Shown: positions 1 to 11,093, numbered from the stretch's first letter. The stretch: DNA of 64,000 nucleotides from Pantoea rodasii (GCF_002095465.1 NZ_MLFP01000086.1:62001-126000), one strand, 5' to 3'. The notes: generated from the sequence alone by a model not told the origin. Translations and numbers: made by a program.

Positions 1-229
1 CGGCTTCGAGCCCATATGCCTGATATTTACTGTGGTTCTGCTCAACCAGCTCTTTGACATGGGCCAACACCAACACTCGCCCGCGAGCGATACGCGCCAG
101 CTCGGCAATCACCAGGCTTTTGCCCGCACCCGTTGGCAACACGATCACCGCGGGGGCAGCGTAGCGGCGAAAGTGATGGAGAGTGGCGTCAACCGCCTCT
201 TGCTGGTACGGGCGTAGGGTGAAAGACAT
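1..229 (-). CDS. radD: RadD (YejH), DEAD/DEAH-box ATPase, N-terminal part only
   Basis: The reverse strand from an ATG at 229 reads [20 protein letters not shown] and continues to the Walker A segment LPTGAGKS and the stretch [14 protein letters not shown], which is the start of the E. coli RadD/YejH superfamily 2 helicase-like ATPase. Only about 76 residues are inside the window; the gene runs off the left edge. RadD acts in double-strand break repair and interacts with SSB in E. coli (family knowledge). It is divergent from rsuA, as in E. coli, so the 165 bp between them should hold both promoters. Confidence 0.9.
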   Translation of the reverse strand, partial: MSFTLRPYQQEAVDATLHHFRRYAAPAVIVLPTGAGKSLVIAELARIARGRVLVLAHVKELVEQNHSKYQAYGLEA

Positions 230-394
230 TGCAGCAAACTTTTTCTGGAACGGGTACGTATTATGCCATGAAAGCATCTGAAACACAGGATCGGTACTGT
301 TAGCAGGCGAAGGTTCAAGCTATACTGACCCCACTTTTTTAACGGACAAAACGCCGTTTCAGTTTCCCTCCGCAGTAACAGGCAAAACGAATTC

Positions 395-1116
395 ATGCGA
401 CTCGAAAAATTCATATCTCAGCAGCTGGAAGTCAGCCGTGCCATCGCTGGCCGCGAAATCCGCGCCAGAAAAGTCACCATCAACGGCGAAGTCGTCCGCG
501 ACGCCAGCTACAAAGTGTTGCCAGACGACGAAATCGAATACGACGGTAATCCATTGGCGGTACAGACGGGTCCACGCTACTTCATGCTGAATAAGCCGCA
601 GGGTTATGTCTGCTCCACCGACGATCCCGATCATCCTACCGTGCTGTTCTTCATCGAAGAACCTGCGGCGTTCAAACTGCACGCGGCGGGGCGTCTCGAT
701 ATCGACACCACCGGTCTGGTGCTGTTGACGGACGATGGTCAATGGTCACACCGTATTACCTCACCACGCCATCACCTGGAAAAACCTACCTGGTTGAAGT
801 GGAAGAACCGATTGACGCCTCGCTGGTGGAAAAGTTTGCGGCGGGTGTTCAGCTGCATAACGAAAAAGATCTGACCAAGCCAGCGGTGCTGGAGATTCTT
901 GATGAGAAGGCCGCCCGTTTGACCATCAGTGAAGGCCGCTATCACCAGGTAAAACGTATGTTTGCCGCCATGGGCAACCATGTATCCGCGCTGCACCGTG
1001 AAAGCATTGGTGGCATCGTGCTGGACGACGATCTGGCGGAAGGTGAATACCGTGAACTCACGCAAGAAGAGGTCGATAGCATTGGCCTGCCAGACGAGCT
1101 TAAACAGCGCAAATAG
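395..1116 (+). CDS. rsuA: RsuA, 16S rRNA pseudouridine(516) synthase, frameshifted as read
   Basis: RsuA makes pseudouridine 516 in 16S rRNA during small-subunit assembly. The first 130 residues hold the S4-like RNA-binding domain ([20 protein letters not shown]) and the catalytic segment [19 protein letters not shown] with the active-site Asp. The frame is then lost at the A run 780-784, after HHLEK. One added A restores [13 protein letters not shown] and the rest of the protein ([17 protein letters not shown]) to the stop at 1114-1116, giving 240 residues against 231 in E. coli. Both halves are well conserved and the break is in a homopolymer, so a sequencing deletion is more likely than a real mutation (inference). 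It is followed 12 bp later by bcr, probably in one transcript. Confidence 0.9.
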
Positions 1117-1128
1117 CAGGAGATAGCG

Positions 1129-2322
1129 GTGCGTAAGGAAAAGAATTCACCGGTAGGATTGGTTGTTATTCTCGGATTGCTGGCGATGCTGATGCCGCTG
1201 TCCATTGATATGTATCTGCCGGCGATGCCGCAGATCGCGCGCGAATTTGCCGTATCGGCTGGCAGCGTGCAGATGACACTCAATCTGTACATCCTTGGGT
1301 TTGCAATTGGTCAGCTGGTATACGGCCCATTGGCAGACAGCTACGGACGTAAACCGGTGATTGTGCTGGGCACCCTGATCTTTGCCTGCGCGGCGGCGGC
1401 TTGCGCATTGTCGCAGACCATCGATCAACTGATCTTTATGCGCTTCCTGCACGGCTTATCCGCCGCCGCCGCCAGCGTGGTGATTAACGCCCTGATGCGT
1501 GATAGCTACTCGAAAGAGGACTTCTCGCGCATGATGTCGTTTGTGATGCTGGTCACCACCATTGCGCCATTACTGGCGCCGATCATTGGTGGTTGGCTAT
1601 TACTGTTATGGAACTGGCACGCGATTTTCTGGACGCTGGCGGTGGCCGCGTTAATTACTACCGTGCTGGTGGTGACGCAGATCCGCGAGACGCTGAAGCC
1701 GGAGCAGCGGCAGCGTTTCCATTTACGCACGACGATAAGCAACTTTGTGGCGCTGGTGCGTCATAAGCGGGCGTTTAGTTACATGCTGGCGAGCGGCTTT
1801 TCGTTTGCCGGGTTGTTCACTTTCCTTAATGCCGGGCCGTTCGTATACATCGAAGTCAATCATGTTTCACCACAAAACTTTGGCTATTACTTTGGCCTTA
1901 ACGTGGTGTTCCTGTTTGTCATGACGCTGATTAACAGCCGCGCGGTGCGTCGATTTGGCCCGCTGGCGATGTTTCGTCTCGGACTGATCATCCAGTTTGC
2001 CATGGGCATCTGGCTGTTGATTTCCAGTGCGCTGGATTTAGGTTTCCTGTCGCTGGTGTTTGGTGTGGCGATGTTTATCGGTTGTGTCTCAACCGTCTCT
2101 TCCAATGCCATGGCGGTGATTCTTGATGAGTTTCCTCATATGGCGGGAACGGCATCATCATTAGCCGGAACCTTGCGCTTTGGCGTCGGGGCGCTGGTTG
2201 GCGCATTGCTGTCATTGGTGAGCATCAACAGTGCCTGGCCGATGGTCGCAACCATCGCGCTGTGCGCCACCGTATCGATCGTCCTGTTCAGCTACGCAGC
2301 CCGCCCACGTCACACCGCTTAA
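1129..2322 (+). CDS. bcr: Bcr, MFS drug efflux transporter (bicyclomycin/sulfonamide resistance family)
   Basis: This 397-residue inner-membrane proton antiporter belongs to the Bcr/CflA drug:H+ family and matches E. coli Bcr along its length. It shows 12 hydrophobic segments, the N-terminal signature [20 protein letters not shown] and the MFS loop motif [11 protein letters not shown] at residues 66-76. A GTG start at 1129 is chosen because AGGAG lies at 1118-1122 and the next residues MRKEKNSP precede the first membrane segment. Neighbours rsuA upstream and yejG downstream are those of E. coli. A weak hairpin follows the stop. Confidence 0.94.
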   Translation: MRKEKNSPVGLVVILGLLAMLMPLSIDMYLPAMPQIAREFAVSAGSVQMTLNLYILGFAIGQLVYGPLADSYGRKPVIVLGTLIFACAAAACALSQTIDQLIFMRFLHGLSAAAASVVINALMRDSYSKEDFSRMMSFVMLVTTIAPLLAPIIGGWLLLLWNWHAIFWTLAVAALITTVLVVTQIRETLKPEQRQRFHLRTTISNFVALVRHKRAFSYMLASGFSFAGLFTFLNAGPFVYIEVNHVSPQNFGYYFGLNVVFLFVMTLINSRAVRRFGPLAMFRLGLIIQFAMGIWLLISSALDLGFLSLVFGVAMFIGCVSTVSSNAMAVILDEFPHMAGTASSLAGTLRFGVGALVGALLSLVSINSAWPMVATIALCATVSIVLFSYAARPRHTA

Positions 2323-2746
2323 ATCCTGGAGTGCGGCCTTAGGGTCGCACTTTAGAATGCGTTTTCAGCTCATCAACATCTCTGCCATCGCTTCTTATCC
2401 AGTACATGACTGAACGGCTTGCCAGCGGTGATGATCCCTCGTTAGGCCACCTCAATCGAAACTCGCGAATCCCCACATATTCGTTATGCTTAATGTTTCC
2501 ATAATGTGAAAATTAAGAGATAAAAAAGTAACGACATTGCGTCTAAAATGATTGTTAACTGCCGCCGAACAAGGTACACATAGGCATAAATGCGAGAAGA
2601 CTCGCAAATAATAACTTTACTACATGCTTTGTGCTTAAAACGAGAAGGCAAACCTTGACGTCCGTATTCTGAGATAACCAGGTAGGGATTCACTGCGTGA
2701 TGACCATCGGCGTGAATAGGCGTTAACGTTTCTGGGGACTGTATTT
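2323..2746. other. 424-bp intergenic region between bcr and yejG
   Basis: No convincing gene is present; the short reverse open frame at 2490-2693 has no recognisable product. The AT-rich middle (about 2490-2560) probably holds the yejG promoter. A small perfect hairpin, TGCGAG-AAGA-CTCGCA, lies at 2591-2606. A purine-rich GGGGA ribosome site lies just before yejG at about 2733-2738. Confidence 0.5.
2331..2354 (+). terminator. Possible terminator after bcr
   Basis: GTGCG at 2331-2335 pairs with CGCAC at 2346-2350, with an inner CC/GG pair, and is followed by TTT. The stem is short, so this is a weak candidate for the end of the rsuA-bcr transcript. Confidence 0.45.
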
Positions 2747-3073
2747 ATGCTACAACTTTCGGTTATGCATCGCTTACCGCAACATTACCGCTGGTCTTCC
2801 GATCACGCTGGTGAGATTGAACGTCAGGAAGCGGCAAACGGTGTGCACGATGAAGATCTGGTCGCGCTGCGTCTGCTGAGCCACGACGGTCATCCGGCGC
2901 TGGAGATCCTGCATCAGCTAAAAGAGACGCTGGCCCAGATTCAGGTGGAGTGCAAAATTGCCCTATGTGAAGGGCAGCCTTGCTTGCTGATTCAGCGCGG
3001 GGATGAAAGCACCACTAACTGCTGCCTGAAAAATCAGGGTGTTGCCATCGCTGAAACCTTTGAAGGTCACTGA
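2747..3073 (+). CDS. yejG: YejG family protein, function unknown
   Basis: The 108-residue product matches E. coli YejG (about 114 residues): the start LQLSVMHRLPQHYRWS, the middle LVALRLLS, the CEGQPCL segment with two cysteines and the ending CCLKNQGVAIAE are conserved. No signal peptide or membrane segment is visible, so it is probably cytoplasmic. Its function is not known. The gene is convergent with yejF and their ends overlap by 7 bp (3067-3073), so no terminator sits between the two stops. Confidence 0.88.
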   Translation: MLQLSVMHRLPQHYRWSSDHAGEIERQEAANGVHDEDLVALRLLSHDGHPALEILHQLKETLAQIQVECKIALCEGQPCLLIQRGDESTTNCCLKNQGVAIAETFEGH

Positions 3074-4656
3074 TTTAACGGCTTGCCCTGCGCAGATGCT
3101 AAAAGCTGGCGCGTGTACTCAGTGGCAGGTGCGTTAAACAACGCCTCGCATTCCCCCTGTTCCACCACCTCTCCCTGACGCAGCACAATCAGCTGATGAC
3201 ACAGCGCGCGCACCACCTGCAAATCATGGCTGATAAACAGATAGGCCAGCTGATGCTGCTGTTGCAAACGGCGCAGCAGGGTAAGAATTTGCTTCTGCAC
3301 TGAGCGGTCCAATGATGAAGTCGGCTCATCTAATACGATCAAGCGCGGCTCCAAAATTAATGCGCGGGCAATCGCGATGCGCTGACGTTGACCGCCGGAA
3401 AATTCAGCCGGATAGCGTGAACGACTTTCGGCATCCAGTCCCACTTCCTGCATCACCGCGATCACCTTAGCCTCCTGCTCGGCAGCGCTTAAATGCGGAC
3501 GGTGCACCGCCAACCCTTCCGCAATCACCTGTTGTACCGTCATGCGAGGATTCAGTGATGAGTTAGGATCCTGGAACACCACCTGAATATGCGGACGCAG
3601 CGGCAAAAGCTGCTTACGCGATAGGCGATGCAGTGGCTGACCATCAAACCAAATCTCACCCTGCGCGGCTATCAAACGCAGCAGCGCCAATCCGGTGGTG
3701 CTTTTACCGGAACCGGATTCCCCCACCAATCCGAGGCTTTCGCCACGGCGCAGCGAGAAGTTGAGATCGTTAAGCACGGTTTTTTCTGCCACGGTGCGCT
3801 TGAGCAATCCGCGTTTAATCGGAAAGCCCACGTGCAGATTTTTGACCTGTAGCAGTGGCTGTGAATCGGTAAGCGGCACTGGCTGACCATCCGGTTCGGC
3901 GGCGATTAATTCACGCGTGTAAGGATGCTGCGGCTGGCTGAACAGCGGCTGGCAAAGATTGTGCTCCACTTCCCGGCCATTGCGCATCACCGTCACGCGG
4001 TGTGCCAGCTGACGCACGATATTCAGGTTATGGGTAATGAACAGCATGCCCATATTGAGTTCACGCTGCAGTTCACGCAGTAAAAGCAGTATCTGCGCCT
4101 GTACCGTGACGTCGAGCGCGGTGGTGGGCTCATCGGCAATCAGCAGTTTGGGTTGCGTGAGCAGGGCCATGGCAATCATCACGCGCTGGCGTTCTCCACC
4201 GGAAAGCTGATGCGGGAAATCGCCGAGGCGCGATGCCGCATTGCGGATCCCCACGCGATCGAGGCAGCTAAGGATTTCGCCGCGCGCGGCTTCTTTCCGC
4301 ATACCACGATGCACTGATAGCACTTCATACAGCTGCTTCTCAACGTTATGCAGCGGATTAAGCGACATCATCGGTTCCTGGAAAATCATCGCCATCTGAT
4401 TGCCGCGCAGGCCGCGCATCTCACGCTCGCTGGCCTGCAGAAGGCTTTGGCCATTGAACAGGATCTCGCCTTGCGGATAAGTCACGGGCGGTTGCGGCAA
4501 CAGACGCATAATCGAGAGCGCCGTGACGCTTTTGCCTGAGCCAGATTCGCCCACCAGCGCCAGCGTTTCACCGGCATCAATGTGCAGTGAGATATCTTCC
4601 ACCACGCGGCGCTGATTAAAGGCCACGGCCAGATGATTGACGGTTAACAGGCTCAT
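3067..4656 (-). CDS. yejF: YejF, double ATPase of the Yej peptide ABC importer
   Basis: At 529 residues this equals E. coli YejF and holds two fused ABC ATPase domains. The first has Walker A GESGSGKS at residues 36-43, signature LSGGERQR and Walker B LLIADEP; the second has GESGSGKS again, FSGGQRQR and LIVLDEP. It powers import of oligopeptides through YejBE; in E. coli the system takes up microcin C. The start overlaps the end of yejE by 4 bp (ATGA), so translation is probably coupled. It is the last gene of the yejABEF operon and overlaps yejG tail to tail. Confidence 0.96.
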   Translation of the reverse strand: MSLLTVNHLAVAFNQRRVVEDISLHIDAGETLALVGESGSGKSVTALSIMRLLPQPPVTYPQGEILFNGQSLLQASEREMRGLRGNQMAMIFQEPMMSLNPLHNVEKQLYEVLSVHRGMRKEAARGEILSCLDRVGIRNAASRLGDFPHQLSGGERQRVMIAMALLTQPKLLIADEPTTALDVTVQAQILLLLRELQRELNMGMLFITHNLNIVRQLAHRVTVMRNGREVEHNLCQPLFSQPQHPYTRELIAAEPDGQPVPLTDSQPLLQVKNLHVGFPIKRGLLKRTVAEKTVLNDLNFSLRRGESLGLVGESGSGKSTTGLALLRLIAAQGEIWFDGQPLHRLSRKQLLPLRPHIQVVFQDPNSSLNPRMTVQQVIAEGLAVHRPHLSAAEQEAKVIAVMQEVGLDAESRSRYPAEFSGGQRQRIAIARALILEPRLIVLDEPTSSLDRSVQKQILTLLRRLQQQHQLAYLFISHDLQVVRALCHQLIVLRQGEVVEQGECEALFNAPATEYTRQLLASAQGKPLNQ

Positions 4657-5678
4657 TTCACTCCCCGGCTGGGATCAAAGGCATCACGCACCGCTTCCCC
4701 AATAAAGATCAGCAGCGACAACAGCAGCGCAAGGGCGAAGAAGCCGGAAAGCCCCAGCCACGGTGCCTGCAAATTATTCTTGCCCTGTAACAGCAGCTCG
4801 CCCAGCGACGGGGAACCCACCGGCAGACCAAAGCCGAGGAAATCCAGCGAGGTCAGCGTGGTAATCGAACCGCACAAAATAAAGGGCAGAAAAGTCAGCG
4901 TGGCCACCATCGCATTAGGGAGCATATGGCGCAGCATAATGCGTCCGTCACTGACGCCGAGTGCGCGTGCCGCACGCACATAATCAAAGTTGCGCGTGCG
5001 CAGGAACTCCGCACGCACCACGCTAACCAGACTCATCCAGCCGAACACCACGGTAACCAGCAGCAGCCACCAGAATCCGGGTTGAATCACGCTCGAAAGC
5101 AGAATCAGCAAAAACAGCGATGGCATGCCAGACCACACCTCAATCAGACGCTGGCCCACCAGGTCGACACGTCCGCCGAAGTAACCCTGCACCGCACCCA
5201 CCACAATCCCGATCACGCTGGAAAACAGCGTCAGCAAGATACCGAACAGCAGGGAGACACGCGTGCCATACAGCAAACGCGCCAGCACATCGCCGCCATT
5301 GGCGTCAGTACCCAGCCAGTTCTGTGTCGAAGGCGGTGAAGGGAAGGGCACGTCGGTGGCGAAATTGATGGTGCTGTCACTGAAGCGAATCGGTGCCCAT
5401 AGCGCCCAGCCTTGCTGGTCAATACGCTGTTTTAGCCACGGGTCCTGGTAATCTGCTGGAGTGGCAAAGTCGCCGCCAAAATCACTTTCACTGTAGTTAA
5501 ACAGCAGCGGCACGTACCAGCGTTGTTGATAATGCACGATCAGCGGTTTGTCATTGGCCAGCAACTCGGCGCCCAGGGACAACATAAAAATCACTAAAAA
5601 AATCCACAGCGACCAGTACCCGCGACGGTTATGGCGAAAGCGCTGCCAGCGCTGTTGGTTGATCAATGAGAGTCTCAT
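4653..5678 (-). CDS. yejE: YejE, inner-membrane permease of the Yej peptide importer
   Basis: This is a 341-residue BPD-type ABC permease, the same length as E. coli YejE. It has one N-terminal membrane segment (about residues 22-42), a periplasmic stretch with LGTDANGGDVLARLLYG, then five further segments. The cytoplasmic ATPase-contact loop reads RAARALGVSDGRIMLRHMLPNA. It pairs with YejB to form the channel. The start overlaps the yejB stop (TAATG) and the end overlaps the yejF start, so the three genes are tightly coupled. Confidence 0.95.
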   Translation of the reverse strand: MRLSLINQQRWQRFRHNRRGYWSLWIFLVIFMLSLGAELLANDKPLIVHYQQRWYVPLLFNYSESDFGGDFATPADYQDPWLKQRIDQQGWALWAPIRFSDSTINFATDVPFPSPPSTQNWLGTDANGGDVLARLLYGTRVSLLFGILLTLFSSVIGIVVGAVQGYFGGRVDLVGQRLIEVWSGMPSLFLLILLSSVIQPGFWWLLLVTVVFGWMSLVSVVRAEFLRTRNFDYVRAARALGVSDGRIMLRHMLPNAMVATLTFLPFILCGSITTLTSLDFLGFGLPVGSPSLGELLLQGKNNLQAPWLGLSGFFALALLLSLLIFIGEAVRDAFDPSRGVK

Positions 5679-6769
5679 TAGCGCCCCTCAAAATCGATGC
5701 GCGGATCGACCAGCGTATAGGTCAGATCGCTGAGAATATTCATCAGCAAGCCAATCAGCGTGAAGATATACAGCGTGCCAAACATCACCGGGTAGTCGCG
5801 TTGGATGGTGGCATCGTAGCCCAGCAACCCGAGGCCGTTGAGTGAGAACATCACTTCAATCAGGACGGAGCTGGTAAAGAACATACTGATAAAGGTGGCG
5901 GGAAAACCGGCGATCACCAACAGCATGGCATTGCGGAATACGTGGCCATACAAAATACGTTTTTCATCCAGCCCTTTGGCGCGGGCGGTCACCACGTATT
6001 GCTTCCGGATTTCATCGAGGAATGAGTTCTTAGTCAGCATGGTGAGCGTAGCAAATCCGCCAATCACCGTGGCCAGCACCGGCAGCGTGATGTGCCAGAG
6101 ATAATCGCCAATCTTGCTGTACCACGGCAGCGTATCAAACTGCGGCGATGTCAGGCCGCGCAGTGGGAACCAGTCGAGATAGCTGCCCCCGGCAAACAGC
6201 ACAATCAGCATGATGCCGAAAAGGAATGCCGGAATAGAGTAACCGATGATGATAAAGGTGCTGCTCCAGATATCGAAAGCGCTGCCATTGCGCACCGCTT
6301 TTTTAATCCCTAACGGAATCGACACCAGATAGATAATCAGCGTGCTCCATAAGCCAAGGCTGATCGAAACCGGCAGGCTCTCTTTAATCAGTTGAAGCAC
6401 CGAGGCGCTGCGGAACAGGCTATCACCGAAATCAAAGCGGATATAATTCCACAGCATTTCCCCATAGCGCTGCAGCAGTGGTTTATCAAAGCCGTAACGG
6501 TGTTTGATCTCCGCAATCACCTCGGGATCGAGACCGCGCGCGCCGCGATACTGACTGTCGCCCGGATTGTCATGTGCCAGCGCACCGCGCCCGCCGATAT
6601 CTGCACCGCTGCTGGTGGAAAACCCGGTGGTGTGACCAAATTGGGCGTTAGCCAGCGCCTGATCCACCGGACCGCCCGGCGCAATCTGCACGATAAAAAA
6701 GTTCAGGGTGATGATCGCCCACAGCGTGGGAATAATCAGCAGCAATCTGCGCAGGAAATAGGAACTCAA
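5678..6769 (-). CDS. yejB: YejB, inner-membrane permease of the Yej peptide importer
   Basis: The 363-residue protein is a DppB-type permease, one residue off the E. coli length. The N-terminal membrane segment begins [21 protein letters not shown] long periplasmic loop with [18 protein letters not shown] follows, as is typical of the YejB branch. The coupling loop has [21 protein letters not shown]. It is second in the yejABEF operon, 10 bp after yejA. Confidence 0.95.
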   Translation of the reverse strand: MSSYFLRRLLLIIPTLWAIITLNFFIVQIAPGGPVDQALANAQFGHTTGFSTSSGADIGGRGALAHDNPGDSQYRGARGLDPEVIAEIKHRYGFDKPLLQRYGEMLWNYIRFDFGDSLFRSASVLQLIKESLPVSISLGLWSTLIIYLVSIPLGIKKAVRNGSAFDIWSSTFIIIGYSIPAFLFGIMLIVLFAGGSYLDWFPLRGLTSPQFDTLPWYSKIGDYLWHITLPVLATVIGGFATLTMLTKNSFLDEIRKQYVVTARAKGLDEKRILYGHVFRNAMLLVIAGFPATFISMFFTSSVLIEVMFSLNGLGLLGYDATIQRDYPVMFGTLYIFTLIGLLMNILSDLTYTLVDPRIDFEGR

Positions 6770-6779
6770 ACCGCTCTCC

Positions 6780-8588
6780 TCAGCGTCTATCGGCCGGCAA
6801 TTGTGCGGCTTTGTTCACGTCATACCACCAGTTATCTAACCCGGTCGCGTACGCTGGTTTGATTTCAGGACGGGAAAATTTGTCCCAGTATGCCAGCCTC
6901 TGCTCGGCGTTGTACCACATTGGAATCATATAGGCATTCCACAACAGAATGCGATCCAGCGCCTGACCCAGCGGCAGCAAGGCTTTTTCATCGCCCTGAT
7001 GATCGACAATCTCCTGCACGAAGTGATCCACGATGGGATCTTTCACCCGTGGCGTGTTCCAGGAGGAGTCAATGTATTGCGATTGCCAGCTGGTGCGTAA
7101 GCTGGTGGAGGGCCACGGATTGGCCTGATAAAGCGTCGGGATCATATCGTAATCCCCTTCGCGCCAGCGACGTAGATATTGCGAAGTATCGATCTGGCGC
7201 AGCTCAACCTGAATCCCGAGACGCTGCAGGCTGTGCTGAAACGGCAGCGCCCAGTCATTTTGCGTGCCGCTGCGCATCAGCAGCTCGAAGCGGAAGGGCT
7301 GCCCGGTTTTCTCATTCACCAGTTGCTGATTTTTAATCTGCCAGCCGGCTTCTTTAAGCAGCGTCATGGCTTTCAGCAGATTGCCGCGATCGAATCCGCT
7401 GCCATCTGAACGCGGCGGTGCGTATTCGTTATTGAAGACTTCGGCGGGCAACTGCGCTTTATACGGTGCCAGCAGAATCAACTGCTCGGCTTTAGGATAA
7501 CCTTTGGCAGCATAAGCGGTGTTCTGGAAATAGCTGTCAGTGCGTTTATAGGCGCCGTAAAACAGCGCTTTGTTCATCCATTCAAAATCAAACGCCAGCG
7601 ATAACGCCTCGCGTACCCGACGATCGGCAAACAGCGGCTTTTCGTTGTTAAACGCCAGCCAGCGGGTGTCGGTAGAAACGGTGTTGGGCGTGGTGAATTT
7701 TACGATGGCGTGGTTATCAAAATTGCGCCCAAGATATTGCGTGGCCCATTTTTTGGCCGATCCCTCTTCACGCAAATCGGATGCGCCCGCTTTAAAGGCT
7801 TCAAATGCCACATTGTCGTCGAGATAGTAATCGTAACGCAGCGTATCGAAGTTGAAGCGTCCGCGATTCACCGGCAAATTAGCCGCCCAGTAATCTTTTA
7901 CCCGGCTGTATTGAATGAACTGGCCTGGCTTATAAGACGTGACGCGATACGGACCACTGGAGAGCGGGGGATAGCCAATCGGTTCGTTAAACTTTTTATT
8001 CTGCCAAAAAGCCTGCGGCAATACCGGCAGCGTAAGCCAGCTCAGGATCATGTCCTTGTCCGGTTTCGGCATGTCGATACGCACGGTGAGATTGTTGATG
8101 GCTTTCACTTCCACGCCACGAAACGCCACGCGGAACTGCGGTACGCCTTCGGTCATAAATTTCTGGAAGGTGAAGGCGACGTCTTTGGCAGTAATTGGGC
8201 TGCCATCCTGAAAGCGGGCATGCGGATTTATCGAGACTTCCATCCAGTGATAATCACTGGGATAGCGCGCGGATTCGGCAATCAGCGGATAATAACTGCC
8301 GGGTTCATCATCGGAGGTGGTAAACAGCCCGTCATACAGCGTATCGGTTCCCGCGCCGGGGTTCCCGCGTGAGGCATAGCGGTTGAAGTTGTCATAAGTA
8401 CCGACCACGGCGAGGGTCATCTTGCCGCCTTTCGGTGCCGCAGGATTGACGTAATCGTAATGGCTGAAATTCACCGCATACTTCGGCTCGCTCAGCTTGG
8501 CAAAGGCATAACTCTCATTGATGGTTGCAGCATGCAGTGGTGCAGTGGCAATGCAGACCAGCAATGCTGTGACAAGACGCAGCAGCAT
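6780..8588 (-). CDS. yejA: YejA, periplasmic peptide-binding protein
   Basis: This 602-residue SBP_bac_5 family protein begins with a Sec signal peptide of about 20 residues ([20 protein letters not shown]) and then a mature start near [10 protein letters not shown]. Family segments [34 protein letters not shown] and [18 protein letters not shown] are visible. E. coli YejA has 604 residues. It delivers peptides to YejBEF from the periplasm. It is the first gene of the operon; the 65 bp between it and pdeN end (8589-8653) is short, so its promoter lies there or upstream in pdeN. Confidence 0.95.
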   Translation of the reverse strand: MLLRLVTALLVCIATAPLHAATINESYAFAKLSEPKYAVNFSHYDYVNPAAPKGGKMTLAVVGTYDNFNRYASRGNPGAGTDTLYDGLFTTSDDEPGSYYPLIAESARYPSDYHWMEVSINPHARFQDGSPITAKDVAFTFQKFMTEGVPQFRVAFRGVEVKAINNLTVRIDMPKPDKDMILSWLTLPVLPQAFWQNKKFNEPIGYPPLSSGPYRVTSYKPGQFIQYSRVKDYWAANLPVNRGRFNFDTLRYDYYLDDNVAFEAFKAGASDLREEGSAKKWATQYLGRNFDNHAIVKFTTPNTVSTDTRWLAFNNEKPLFADRRVREALSLAFDFEWMNKALFYGAYKRTDSYFQNTAYAAKGYPKAEQLILLAPYKAQLPAEVFNNEYAPPRSDGSGFDRGNLLKAMTLLKEAGWQIKNQQLVNEKTGQPFRFELLMRSGTQNDWALPFQHSLQRLGIQVELRQIDTSQYLRRWREGDYDMIPTLYQANPWPSTSLRTSWQSQYIDSSWNTPRVKDPIVDHFVQEIVDHQGDEKALLPLGQALDRILLWNAYMIPMWYNAEQRLAYWDKFSRPEIKPAYATGLDNWWYDVNKAAQLPADRR

Positions 8589-8653
8589 AAGTAGGGCGCT
8601 CTCCTCAGAAATTCCGCACTGTATGGTAGCAGTTTGGTGACGGTTGCGTGACG

Positions 8654-10261
8654 TTAACCGAGCGCCGCTTGTCGCTGGTAATAACTAATCAGGTTTTCCG
8701 GGCGCAGTGGGCGGCTAAACAGATAGCCTTGCAAATGCGTTACGCCGCGATTGACCAGCCACGCAGCCTGATCGCCGGTTTCGACGCCTTCAGCCACGGT
8801 TTTCAAATTGAGTTTTTTCGCCAGCAGCAGCACGGCATCCAGCACTGGAGAGGTGACGGTTTCGGTTCCAATACTTTGTACAAATCCGCGATCAATCTTC
8901 AGATAGTCAAACGGATACCTTTCCAGATAGATCAGTGCGCTGTGGCCGGTGCCAAAGTCGTCAATCGCAATTTTGATATCGTGCTGGTGCAGCCAGGCAA
9001 AGATCTCGCCGGCATTTTTCTCGCCAACAATGGTGCGTTCAGTGATTTCGAACACATAGTTGAAATGGTCAGCCGGCATTTCTGCAATCCACTCCTGAAC
9101 ATGCTGGCGGAAGTGTTCTGACGCCAGATGAAGAGGGGACAAATTAAGGCTCATGCGTGTGCCGCGCGGCAGCTGCTGAGACAAAAACTTGGCATCACGC
9201 GCCACCAGCTTAAACAGATGCTGGGTAAGGGGGATGATCAGGTTTTGCGCTTCGGCGTTGCTGATAAAGGCATCGGGCGGGATCATTCCTTCCGTAGGAT
9301 GCGTCCAGCGCAGCAGGGCTTCTACACCATAAGGCTGACCATCGTGAGCGGTGACCAGCGGCTGATATTCCACATGGAACTGACCGCGCTTGATGCCCTG
9401 CAGAATCTCTTTACCGGGGCGCTGATACAGCGTCAGCAGCAGCCAGCTGGCCGCCGTCATAAACAGCGTGGAGAGCAGGCCGGTGAGTAAAATCAGGTGA
9501 TAATCGCGTTGCGCCAGCGTCGTACCGTACAAAACAAAGCGCATGCCATTATCTTTAAAGCTAATGTCTACCAGTGCAGGCGGCAAGTCACTGACGTTAA
9601 CCACCTGATTTTTGCCGCTCAGCAGCGCTTTGTTATCAATCACCAAAGCCATCCCGGTAATTTCAGGATGATACGACGCCAGCAGTTGATACGGCGTCAG
9701 GCTGATATTCATGGTGGCGAGAATGCCGGTTTCGGCCGAGCCAGGGTTTTTCATCCACAGCGCCAGCGCCGGTTTGGTTGGCAGCAGCGGCGTGCCTTCC
9801 ATTAAACGCAGATCGCGATCGCGCTCCAGCTCCGTTTGCGGCGAAATATCGTTAGCAGGAAGTAAAAAGGCACCGGTAGCGGAGGAACAATAGGCGTTGC
9901 TGTTGCGCACCAGCAAAATCGCGCGGATATTACCCGCAAAGGCGGCGCGTGAAGTGAGTTCGCGGCTGACACTGTTGCATTCCAGTTGCGTGTACTGCTG
10001 CAAAGGATAAAGGGTATCCACCAGGGTTGACATCACCTGTTGTAAATCGTCGCGGCTATGAATCAGCAACTGTTCATGTTGTTGTAGACGTTTTTGCCAG
10101 GTTAGCGTCAGCAGTACGATCACAAACAACAGAAAGAACACGCCGCCAATGATCGCACTACTCCAGGCGATACGGCGCGAATAGGTTGCATGACGTTTTA
10201 ACGTCCCCGACAGTGGCATGGAGTGCATTCCCCTTTGTGGCGCCATTTTTATTATATACAT
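8654..10261 (-). CDS. pdeN: PdeN (Rtn), CSS-motif c-di-GMP phosphodiesterase
   Basis: The 535-residue membrane protein is expected to hydrolyse c-di-GMP to pGpG. A membrane segment at about residues 32-54 is followed by a periplasmic domain carrying the redox CSS motif (NAYCSSATG), a second segment, then an EAL domain. Catalytic elements are intact: VEALLRW, MSLNLSP, FEITERT, IDDFGTGHSALIYLE, LKIDRGF and VAEGVET. It sits between mepS and yejA as in E. coli. The true start is uncertain; ATGs at residues 1, 6, 12 and 15 are possible, and only the last two follow a purine-rich AAAGGGG. Confidence 0.93.
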   Translation of the reverse strand: MYIIKMAPQRGMHSMPLSGTLKRHATYSRRIAWSSAIIGGVFFLLFVIVLLTLTWQKRLQQHEQLLIHSRDDLQQVMSTLVDTLYPLQQYTQLECNSVSRELTSRAAFAGNIRAILLVRNSNAYCSSATGAFLLPANDISPQTELERDRDLRLMEGTPLLPTKPALALWMKNPGSAETGILATMNISLTPYQLLASYHPEITGMALVIDNKALLSGKNQVVNVSDLPPALVDISFKDNGMRFVLYGTTLAQRDYHLILLTGLLSTLFMTAASWLLLTLYQRPGKEILQGIKRGQFHVEYQPLVTAHDGQPYGVEALLRWTHPTEGMIPPDAFISNAEAQNLIIPLTQHLFKLVARDAKFLSQQLPRGTRMSLNLSPLHLASEHFRQHVQEWIAEMPADHFNYVFEITERTIVGEKNAGEIFAWLHQHDIKIAIDDFGTGHSALIYLERYPFDYLKIDRGFVQSIGTETVTSPVLDAVLLLAKKLNLKTVAEGVETGDQAAWLVNRGVTHLQGYLFSRPLRPENLISYYQRQAALG

Positions 10262-10363
10262 CGTGCACTACTGCTCGCTGGTGTCTGGCGCTCAGCATCG
10301 CATCACAGCGGGTTTTTCCACCCTGCTGTAACCGCATCTGTTGCGTCCAGTAAGCAAACGAGA

Positions 10364-10398
10364 ATATAACGAGGTCGCGCGAAAAGTCTCGTTATATT
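10364..10398. repeat. 11-bp inverted repeat upstream of pdeN
   Basis: ATATAACGAG running up to 10373 is matched by CTCGTTATAT from 10388, with a 14-base GC-rich loop between the arms. It lies about 100 bp upstream of the pdeN start and past the mepS terminator. It could be an operator or an RNA hairpin in the pdeN leader; no known regulator site is recognised. Confidence 0.6.
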
Positions 10399-10456
10399 TC
10401 TGATTCTCAATTACTTTTTATCTTTCGGATTTGCGTTAAGAAAGCACAGGCGAAAA

Positions 10457-10480
10457 AAAACGCTGCCTGGGCAGCGTTTT
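10457..10480. terminator. Bidirectional terminator downstream of mepS
   Basis: AAAACGCTGCC at 10457-10467 pairs with GGCAGCGTTTT at 10470-10480, with A and T runs on the two sides. It lies 38 bp after the mepS stop on the minus strand and reads as a strong rho-independent terminator. Confidence 0.85.
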
Positions 10481-10517
10481 CTGATTCTCTGGCTGAGAGG
10501 ATCTTCAAAAGGATACG

Positions 10518-11093
10518 TTAGCTGGGGTTTTTAGCTAAAACCCGACGGGCTTCGCGGTAACGCGTTTTCCAGTAACTGTCGTTTAAACTGGAAATCATCA
10601 CACCACTGCTGGTGGACGCGTGTACGAAATTATCGTTACCCAGATAAATGCCAACGTGGCGGCCGGTAGAACCGGCGCGGAACAGCACTAAATCACCCGG
10701 ACGCAGTTTGCTGCGTGAAATTTCTCGGCCGGTATCCTGCTGTTCTGACGTAGAACGTGGCAAATCTAAACCAAATTGCTCGCGAAAGGTGCGCTGAACA
10801 AAAGCAGAACAATCAATGCCGCGTTTGGTGTCGCCGCCTAAGCGATAACGTACACCTTTCCAGTCACTGTACTGTTCCATGATGCGGGACTTGATGTCCA
10901 CGTTCTGCACCATCTGTTCAAATTCGTCCTGAGACGCCTGAAGTAAAAAACCATTCTGGTTGTTAACTTCATGATTCTCGTTATTCGCGTTCTGACCATT
11001 GTGCGTACTGCTACATGCTGACAAAAGTGTTGCTAATGCTACTGCGGGAATGATCCGCCTGAGGTATCTCAGTATTGGTTGAGACTTGACCAT
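10518..11093 (-). CDS. mepS: MepS (Spr), murein DD-endopeptidase lipoprotein
   Basis: This 191-residue NlpC/P60 peptidase cuts peptide cross-links so new murein strands can be inserted. It has a lipoprotein signal with lipobox LLSAC, making Cys27 the acylated residue of the outer-membrane anchored form. The catalytic set is visible: Cys95 in GIDCSAFVQ, His146 in GRHVGIY and His158 in FVHAS. E. coli Spr has 188 residues. It is a single gene, with a 516-bp upstream gap and a strong terminator downstream. Confidence 0.95.
   Translation of the reverse strand: MVKSQPILRYLRRIIPAVALATLLSACSSTHNGQNANNENHEVNNQNGFLLQASQDEFEQMVQNVDIKSRIMEQYSDWKGVRYRLGGDTKRGIDCSAFVQRTFREQFGLDLPRSTSEQQDTGREISRSKLRPGDLVLFRAGSTGRHVGIYLGNDNFVHASTSSGVMISSLNDSYWKTRYREARRVLAKNPS

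Noticed and set aside
395-1116. Genuine rsuA pseudogene
   Set aside because: Both halves are well conserved and the single event is in a homopolymer; in the context of nine similar events an error is the simpler explanation, though it cannot be excluded from sequence alone.
2490-2693. Small reverse-strand open frame between bcr and yejG
   Set aside because: The product is not recognisable, no ribosome site precedes it, and it lies in AT-rich promoter-like DNA.
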